Below, piece by piece: positions 58,374-64,000 of a stretch of 64,000 nucleotides of DNA. The notes under the pieces were generated by a model. That model searched no databases. It saw only the letters and a list, made by a program, of their open reading frames with translations, and had not been told where the DNA came from. How positions within the stretch are numbered: position 1 is the stretch's first letter; every line of letters begins with the position of its first letter. The translations under genes and the position numbers were made by a program. Source of the stretch: Acidobacteriota bacterium (GTDB lineage: Bacteria > Acidobacteriota > Terriglobia > Acidiferrales > UBA7541); assembly GCA_013289825.1 (NCBI GenBank), contig JABCZF010000010.1, positions 1-64,000 on the forward strand, given 5' to 3'.

Positions 58374-60248
58374 TTGTCTTCGTCACGTCGCGCATTTCTT
58401 AAGTCTCTAAGCCGCTCCGCACTCGTCCTGCCGCTAGAGGGCCTCCTGGCGCTAGCGCGCCCCATCCGCGGGAATACCATGCGCAGTGAGTCTCTGGGCG
58501 ATTCGAACCAAGCCGCCGCAACCACTTCGAATCCATACCCGCCGCCCCCCAAAGACATCGGCCTCAGTTTCATCAATGTCGCACGCGAATCCGGCCTTAA
58601 TCGAAAAACAATTTTTGGCGGCGAACACAAAAATAAGTACTTGCTGGAAACGACGGGCTGCGGCGTTGCTTTCTACGATTACGACAACGACGACTGGCTC
58701 GACATTTTCCTGGTGAATGGCTGGCGCCTTGAAGGATTTCCCAAAGGCCAGGAGCCGGTCTCGCGTTTTTTCAAAAACAATCGCGACGGCACTTTCACCG
58801 ACGTCACGGCGAAATCTGGGTTGATTCATTACGGCTGGGGGCAAGGCGTTTGCATAGGCGACTACGACAACGACGGCTTCGATGACATTTACATCACTTC
58901 GTTCGGCGAGAATGTTTTGTATCACAACAACGGAAACGGAACGTTCACCGACGTTACGGCGAAAGCCGGCGTCGCTACGAACGGAAAACGCTGGAACACC
59001 GGCTGCGCGTTCGTCGATTACGATCGCGACAGCCACCTCGATCTTTTTGTGGCCAACTACATCGATCTTGATTTAGCAACCGCACCCTTGCCGGAGTCCG
59101 GCCCGTGCAATTACAAGGGAGTGCTCGTCGCGTGCGGCCCGCCGGGACTCATCGGCGGAAACAATATTTTGTTTCACAACAACGGCGACGGCACATTTTC
59201 CGATGTTTCAGAGCGCGCCGGAATTCTCCGGGCCAACGGAACGTTCGGGCTTGGCGTGCTTACCGCCGATTTCAACAACGACGGTTGGCCCGATATTTAC
59301 GTCGCGAACGATTCGACTGCCAGTGCGCTTTATCAAAACAAAAAAAACGGCACATTCTCCGACGTGGCCATGGAAGCGGGCTGCGCGCTCAGCGCGGACG
59401 GCAAACCTCAGGCAGGCATGGGCGTTTCTGCCGCCGATTATGATCTCGACGGAAACCTCGACATCGTCAAAACAAATTTCGCGGGCGACACGCCGTCGCT
59501 GTACCACAATATCGGCGGCGGAAATTTCGAGGACGCTACCTTTCCCGCCGGCCTCGGCAAACATACGCAGTTTCTCGGCTGGGGCTGCGGTTTTTTCGAC
59601 ATGGACAACGACGGCTGGCCGGACATCTTGATTTGCAATGGCCACGTCTATCCCGAGGTCGAGCAGCTGCGCACCGAAGCGGGTTATGCGCAGCAGAAAA
59701 TTCTGTATCGCAACTTGCGGAATGGCCATTTTGAAGATGTTTCCCGAGAAGGCGGCGCGGGAATCATGGTCCCGGTTGCGTCGCGCGGCGCGGCGTTCGG
59801 CGATTTCGACAACGACGGTGACATCGACGTGGTGGTGAACACGGTCAACGATTATCCTCAACTGCTGCGATGCGATTTGCGGCTCGAAAATAATTGGCTG
59901 AAGATAAAAACCATCGGCACGAAATCGAACCGCAGCGGCATCGGCGCGCGTCTTCGCTGCGTAACGCACCCGCCGGGTGAAACCAAGCCGCACCTACAAA
60001 TTGACGAGGTGCGCAGCGGCGGCAGCTACATTTCGCAGAATGACTTGCGCGTGCACTTCGGCATCGGCAAAGCGGAGAAGGTCGAGCTGCTCGAGATCCG
60101 CTGGCCCAGCGGCGCGGTCGATACGTTGAAAGACGTGAAGCCCAATCAGCTGATCGTTGTGAAAGAAGGCGAAGGAATTGTGCGTTCCGCAAAATTCGAG
60201 CGGCCGAAGACGGCCGCGCCCGCCAAACCAGGCCATTTGGCGAGGTAA
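58374..60248 (+). CDS. Tat-exported FG-GAP/ASPIC-UnbV (CRTAC1-like) protein
   Basis: The 624-residue protein starts at TTG and has a clear twin-arginine signal, SSRRAFLKSLSRSALVLP, so it is exported folded. The body has propeller repeats with calcium-binding DYDNDDWLDIFLVNG, DYDNDGFDDIYITS and DMDNDGWPDILICNG loops, each paired with a FHNNGDGTFSDV-like strand. The C-terminus is an ASPIC/UnbV domain (GIGARLRCVTHPPG, GGSYISQNDLRVHFGIG, LLEIRWPSGAVDTLKD). It is the same architecture as the protein at 44003-45790 but with a Tat instead of a Sec-type signal. It is divergent from the debranching-hydrolase gene and 13 bases ahead of the GH130-like gene. Confidence 0.93.
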   Translation: MSSSRRAFLKSLSRSALVLPLEGLLALARPIRGNTMRSESLGDSNQAAATTSNPYPPPPKDIGLSFINVARESGLNRKTIFGGEHKNKYLLETTGCGVAFYDYDNDDWLDIFLVNGWRLEGFPKGQEPVSRFFKNNRDGTFTDVTAKSGLIHYGWGQGVCIGDYDNDGFDDIYITSFGENVLYHNNGNGTFTDVTAKAGVATNGKRWNTGCAFVDYDRDSHLDLFVANYIDLDLATAPLPESGPCNYKGVLVACGPPGLIGGNNILFHNNGDGTFSDVSERAGILRANGTFGLGVLTADFNNDGWPDIYVANDSTASALYQNKKNGTFSDVAMEAGCALSADGKPQAGMGVSAADYDLDGNLDIVKTNFAGDTPSLYHNIGGGNFEDATFPAGLGKHTQFLGWGCGFFDMDNDGWPDILICNGHVYPEVEQLRTEAGYAQQKILYRNLRNGHFEDVSREGGAGIMVPVASRGAAFGDFDNDGDIDVVVNTVNDYPQLLRCDLRLENNWLKIKTIGTKSNRSGIGARLRCVTHPPGETKPHLQIDEVRSGGSYISQNDLRVHFGIGKAEKVELLEIRWPSGAVDTLKDVKPNQLIVVKEGEGIVRSAKFERPKTAAPAKPGHLAR

Positions 60249-60261
60249 GGAGTCGTCGAGA

Positions 60262-61302
60262 ATGCCTATTCGTAAGCACAAAATATTTCCGGCGCTCGGG
60301 TGTTCGGCCGCATCGATCGGTTTCGCAGCTTTTGCGATTGTTTTCGCTGCCACCCCCGCAACATCTGCCATTTGGCGCGTGGCGGCGCGCATCGGAAGCT
60401 CCGATCCTTTCTCCCGAGGGCGCGGGCTGGGAATCTGCCGGAACTTTTAATCCAGCGGTCATATCCACCTCCGTGCCGATGAGTGTTCCCACGCGGTCGC
60501 ATGCCGATCGGAGGAAAATCGTGATGCCGTACCGCGCGCAAGACGCCGCGGGCACTTCGCGGATCGGTTACGCCGAAAGTACGGACGGCCTTCATTTTAT
60601 GCGCTGGGCACATCCCGACCTTTCTCCCGAGGCGGACTACGAGAAAAATGGCGGCGTCGAGGATCCGCGGCTGCAGAAGTTCGGCGACACGTACTACCTG
60701 ACTTACACCGGATACAACAAGAAAGATGCGCAGCTTTGCCTGGCCACCTCAAAAGACTTGATTCATTGGGAACGCAAAGGAGTGATCCTGCCCGCGTACC
60801 AGGGGAATTGGAACGTGGCGTGGACCAAGTCCGGCGCGATCGTGCCGGAAAAAATCGGCGGCAAATATTGGATGTACTGGCTGGGAACCGCCGCGGACAA
60901 AACCGACCAGATGGGACTGTCGTATTCGGACGATCTGATTCACTGGACGGAAGCGACCGAAACTCCGGTTCTTCCGCGCCGGCCGGAAAAATTTGATTCC
61001 CGCGTGGTCGAGCCGGGGCCGCCGCCCATTCTGACGCCTGCGGGAATCGTCCTGGTTTACAACGGGGCGGACGACAAGCTGGTGTATCGCACCGGGGTGG
61101 CGGTCGCGCCGATCCGCGAAAACTGATTTCGCGGACGGATGAGCCGGTCTTCGCGCCGGAAAAGGAATGGGAAAAGGTTGGCCAAGTTCCGAACGTGGTG
61201 TTTGTCGAAGGCATGGTGAGATGGGGCGGCAAGTTTTTGTTTTACTACGGCGGGGCGGATAAGTTTGTAGGCGTGGCGGAGGCCGATGAACTAAAGAGGT
61301 AG
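60262..61302 (+). pseudogene. GH130-like glycosidase gene with two frameshifts
   Basis: An ATG at 60262 with TAAGGAG upstream starts a signal peptide (IRKHKIFPALGCSAASIGFA). The mature part continues in another frame after about 60385: APILSPEGAGWESAGTFNPA, MPYRAQDAAGTSRIGYAEST, then GGVEDPRLQKFGDTYYLTYT with the catalytic Asp of the family, and PPPILTPAGIVLVYNGAD. It stops at REN near 61125. One base further on, the frame reads ISRTDEPVFAPEKEWEKVGQ and VPNVVFVEGM to the TAG at 61300-61302, the expected family ending. GH130 enzymes are inverting phosphorylases or hydrolases on beta-mannosides and related sugars. Both shifts need checking: they could be real or assembly errors. Confidence 0.8.
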
Positions 61303-61338
61303 CGTTTCAAGGCTCCAACGGCGTCGCGCGGGAAACGG

Positions 61339-62778
61339 CTAGCAGCTGGTTAGCGGCGGGCGGCGCCTGTCGGGATAGGCGCGCTCAAAGGCGCAAGCAA
61401 TTTCTAAAAGCAGGTGCTCATCGGTGACCGCACCGATCAGTTGGAGGCCCACCGGCAGGCCGGCGGGAATGAAACCACAGGGCACGGAGATGGCCGGCAC
61501 CCCAGCGAGGTTCGCCGGGCGATTAGTGCGAAGCAGCAGTGCACGGGTGGAATGATCCTGGTCGCCAATGCGGATGGCTTCCTGATCAATGAGCGGAGCG
61601 GTGATCAGTGTGGTTGGGACAGCCAAGGCGTCCACGCCCGTGTCGGCCATGAGCAGATGCAATTGCTCGATGAACTTTTCACGCATTTCGAGTGCGGTCA
61701 GGTACACGGTCGCCGGGACCTCGGTTCCCAGCGCGAGGCGGGTTCGCACGTCCTCGCCATACTCAGCGGAGCGCGCAGGAAAAAACCCGGATTGCTGGTG
61801 GTAGTGAGTCGCCTCAGCCCAGGCGATCTGATTTCCAGCATTTTCAGTTTCACCCAGCAGGGACAAGGAGACCTCCTTTACTCTGACCTTTTGCGCGCGC
61901 AGGGATCGCAGTGCTTCCTCGAAGACAAATCGAACTTCGTTCGAAATTACATCAAAGAAAAACTCACGAGGCACGCCGAGCGTGAATTTGTGCGGTTTAG
62001 CGGAAAGTTTCCGCCGTGAGCGCAGAGTCGGTTCACCTTTTACGTGGGGAAGGATTGCTTCGAGCAGCAAAGTTGTATCGCGGACCGTGCGAGCCAGTGG
62101 GCCGACGCAATCAAGGCGCGGAGAAAGAGGAATCACACCTTCCACGCTTACGCGGCCAAGAGTTGGCTTTAGGCCAACGACGCCGCAAAGACAAGAAGGA
62201 ATGCGGATGGAGCCGCCGGTGTCGGTACCGATGCTTCCATAGCACAGGCCAGCGGCGACGGCCGCCGCTGAGCCACCGCTGGAGCCGCCGGAAATGCGCG
62301 AGAGATCCCACGGATTGTGAACGGGGCCGTAGTGCGGGTTGTTGCTGGTGACGCCGTAGGCGAACTCGTGCATGTTGGTCTTGCCGAGAATAACTGCCCC
62401 AGCTTCTTTGAGCCGAGCGAGGACGGCGGCATCGTGTTGCGGAACGAAGTTGGCAAGAATCCTCGAGCCAGCGGTGGTTCGAATGGCTTCCGTCGAGATG
62501 TTGTCCTTCAGAGAGATAGGAATGCCGTGAAGAGGGCCGCGATCGCGATAGGTTTGGCCGCTCGGCGGAGCAAACAGTTCGGCTTCGGCCTTTTTTGCCT
62601 GGGCGAGGGCTAGTTCGGCCGTCACGGTGATGTAAGAGTTCAGCTGGGGATCGAGTTGCGCGATGCGGGAGAGCAAGAGCTGGGTGAGCTCGACCGGCGA
62701 AAGTTTGCGTTTGCGGAAGAGCCGGGCGACTTCTTCGATGGAGGCAAAGGCTAGGTCGGTGTCAGTGGTGGGGGGCAC
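61339..62778 (-). CDS. Amidase signature family protein (GatA-like)
   Basis: The roughly 480-residue protein carries the Ser-cisSer-Lys triad of the family: Lys in HGIPISLKDNIS, the glycine-rich GGSSGGSAAAVAAG, and Ser in GTDTGGSIRIP followed by GVVGLKPT. The C-terminus has GVPAISVPCGF and GLPVGLQLIG, as in the A subunit of Glu-tRNA(Gln) amidotransferase. No gatB or gatC is present here, so it may be a stand-alone amidase or a dispersed gatA. The start is unclear: the frame is open to a GTG at 62829, which lies in a purine-rich repeat, and I prefer the GTG at 62778 just before the conserved domain. Confidence 0.9.
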   Translation of the reverse strand: MPPTTDTDLAFASIEEVARLFRKRKLSPVELTQLLLSRIAQLDPQLNSYITVTAELALAQAKKAEAELFAPPSGQTYRDRGPLHGIPISLKDNISTEAIRTTAGSRILANFVPQHDAAVLARLKEAGAVILGKTNMHEFAYGVTSNNPHYGPVHNPWDLSRISGGSSGGSAAAVAAGLCYGSIGTDTGGSIRIPSCLCGVVGLKPTLGRVSVEGVIPLSPRLDCVGPLARTVRDTTLLLEAILPHVKGEPTLRSRRKLSAKPHKFTLGVPREFFFDVISNEVRFVFEEALRSLRAQKVRVKEVSLSLLGETENAGNQIAWAEATHYHQQSGFFPARSAEYGEDVRTRLALGTEVPATVYLTALEMREKFIEQLHLLMADTGVDALAVPTTLITAPLIDQEAIRIGDQDHSTRALLLRTNRPANLAGVPAISVPCGFIPAGLPVGLQLIGAVTDEHLLLEIACAFERAYPDRRRPPLTSC

Positions 62779-62807
62779 GATACGAGTAAGAGCGAGAAAA
62801 GAATTTA

Positions 62808-62847
62808 GCACAGAGGGCCCGGAGAACACAGAGGGTACGGAGAAGAG
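62808..62847. repeat. Copy of a dispersed intergenic purine-rich repeat (site B)
   Basis: The plus strand reads two tandem variants, CACAGAGGGCCCGGAG and ACACAGAGGGTACGGAG, in the gap between the amidase and lptD genes. It is related to the minus-strand sequence at 53681-53722. It overlaps the most upstream possible start of the amidase gene, which is one reason to prefer the inner start. Confidence 0.45.
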
Positions 62848-62849
62848 GA

Positions 62850-64000
62850 CTAAAAGATTTTGTCCTGGCGGCGGAGATTGCCGAAGGAGCCGATGTTGGC
62901 AATGATGAAGGTGGCGGAGAAACGATTTTCTGTGCGGACCTGGCCGAGGTTAATGCGGCGGTACTCGAGCGCGAGGCCGCAGCAGCCTCCGTTGTAGCTG
63001 ACTTGCACGAGCTGGCTCTGCAGGGTCTGGTTGGTGAAATCGTAGCTTACGCCGGTGGTGAAGTTGAATCCTTTGCGCGTCAGGTTGCCATAGCCGAGGA
63101 GCGCGCGGACTTGATTGGAGGGCGGCTGCTCGGGATTGTCGGTCAGGCGGAAATAGGCGACGGTGGAGAAAAACTCACGGTACGGCTTTATTTTCAGAAG
63201 CGTGCCAACGGTGACCAGGCGCTGGACTTGAGGATCGTATTGAAGGATTTGCTCGAGGTCGTAGAGGCCGCCAGGCGTGATTTTGAAATCGCTGACGATG
63301 GGAGACCAGTTGCGCGGACCGAAGGCGAAGGCGAAGGGGGAGATGGAGTTGAATGCCTCGAAGACGTTGCGCTGGCCGTTCACGATAGCGCCGCCGAACG
63401 TGGGATCGAAATAGTGTTTCTGAAAAATGCTCCAGGAGAGGAGCTCTTGCGGCTGGTCGTCGCCGGTTTTGGCGAAGAGCCGCTGAGTAACGCCGTATTG
63501 GACTTCGTCGGTGTCGGTGAGAGTGGCGTCGGAATCGAAGCGGATGAAGTCAGCGAAATTGTTTACGCCGGTGACATAGCGGTACGTGATCGTAGGCTCG
63601 ATGGTGTGCTTGTACCTTTTGTGCGGCTTGTCTTTCCTGAGAGGGGCGCGGTCGAAAAAGCGCTCGAGAGTGGGCGGACGGAGTTCGACGGTAAGTTCGC
63701 CGGTGTTGCGGTTGATCGATTGGCCGCTCAGCTGGCCTGCCGAATTGTAGGAATCGCCGTAGTAGGTGGTGCGCAACGCGGCGGAAGTGGTGATGCCGAG
63801 CCAGGCGCCGAAGTTCAACGGAATGGTGACTTTGGGAGCGAATTCGGCGCGCGACACGAACGCAGGAGTATTCAGAGGAGTGTCATCCTGGCGATGCAGG
63901 GCGCCGGCAGAGGCATCGAAAGAAAAGTAGAACGGGAGATGGTGCCAAGGGGCCTGTTCGACGGAGGCGAAGCGGACCTCGGGAGCGTCGCGTAGCGAAA
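62850..64000 (-). CDS. lptD: LPS-assembly outer-membrane protein LptD, N-terminus cut by window edge
   Basis: LptD forms the outer-membrane pore that inserts lipopolysaccharide. The frame is open from the window edge to TAG at 62850-62852, about 380 residues of the C-terminal barrel. Family features include YKHTIEPTITYRYVTGVNNF, DSDATLTDTDEVQYGVTQRL (the conserved region around the E-x-x-YG turn), and near the end VQVSYNGGCCGLALEYRR with the paired Cys used for disulfide formation, then FSATFIIANIGSFGNL. The N-terminal OstA domain lies outside the window. Its presence shows an LPS-bearing diderm. Confidence 0.93.
   Translation of the reverse strand, partial: SLRDAPEVRFASVEQAPWHHLPFYFSFDASAGALHRQDDTPLNTPAFVSRAEFAPKVTIPLNFGAWLGITTSAALRTTYYGDSYNSAGQLSGQSINRNTGELTVELRPPTLERFFDRAPLRKDKPHKRYKHTIEPTITYRYVTGVNNFADFIRFDSDATLTDTDEVQYGVTQRLFAKTGDDQPQELLSWSIFQKHYFDPTFGGAIVNGQRNVFEAFNSISPFAFAFGPRNWSPIVSDFKITPGGLYDLEQILQYDPQVQRLVTVGTLLKIKPYREFFSTVAYFRLTDNPEQPPSNQVRALLGYGNLTRKGFNFTTGVSYDFTNQTLQSQLVQVSYNGGCCGLALEYRRINLGQVRTENRFSATFIIANIGSFGNLRRQDKIF

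Noticed and set aside
1..64000. CRISPR arrays, rRNA, tRNA and intact transposons
   Set aside because: I looked for regularly spaced direct repeats, tRNA T-loop signatures, rRNA-like stretches and complete transposase genes with terminal repeats and found none; only the IS630 remnant is present.

Overview
The window looks like a chromosome segment of a soil Acidobacteriota (Terriglobia type). The evidence is a set of lineage-typical families: two FtsX/MacB-like 'acidobacterial duplicated orphan permeases' (one with its PadR regulator), a VWFA-related secreted protein, a carboxypeptidase-regulatory/TonB-dependent Oar-like receptor, two FG-GAP/ASPIC-UnbV (CRTAC1-like) secreted proteins, a winged-helix/beta-propeller membrane regulator, many TPR lipoproteins and many secreted glycosidases. 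LptD at the right edge shows a diderm envelope. I see no rRNA, tRNA, CRISPR array or intact insertion sequence.

Layout. 1-7160: the end of GreB (cut by the window), two orphan periplasmic binding proteins, a GH78 rhamnosidase, and a decayed TPR gene joined to the 3' end of an IS630 transposase. 7275-12232: outer-membrane barrel, type-1 copper protein, OmpR-type response regulator and sensor kinase, all on one strand. 12237-14535: DinB protein, a broken second response regulator and an ECF sigma factor. 14838-22269: all on the minus strand: a DUF2306-type membrane protein, a GntR/YtrA regulator with an ABC exporter (ATGA-overlapping genes), a ferritin-like protein resembling cyanobacterial aldehyde-deformylating oxygenase (ADO), a translationally coupled acyl-ACP reductase-like protein (AAR), a frameshifted small gene, and a radical SAM enzyme of the MJ0619/tetraether-synthase type. 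22307-30320: DinB remnant, PadR and permease, a hydrolase remnant, a coupled DapA-like/old-yellow-enzyme pair, and the VWFA protein. 30654-43710: a sugar locus with trehalase, fructokinase, GH32 fructosidase, TPR lipoprotein, Oar-like receptor and a divergent membrane-bound regulator, followed by a 600-residue TPR lipoprotein. 44003-53669: CRTAC1-like protein, zincin, propeller regulator, small enzymes and the second permease. 53736-61302: GH13, debranching-type glycosidase, a Tat-exported CRTAC1-like protein, and a GH130 gene with two frameshifts. 61339-64000: amidase and LptD (cut by the window).

The most striking region is 14838-19216. An ADO-like di-iron protein overlapping an AAR-like reductase reproduces the two-gene cyanobacterial alkane pathway (acyl-ACP to fatty aldehyde to alkane) in what appears to be a non-cyanobacterium, next to a radical SAM enzyme of a family that joins lipid tails. 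The family calls rest on motifs and remembered family sequences, and the biochemical outcome is inference. The rest of the window is largely a scavenging toolkit for plant and microbial sugars (rhamnosides, sucrose/fructans, trehalose, alpha-glucans), with several genes visibly decaying.
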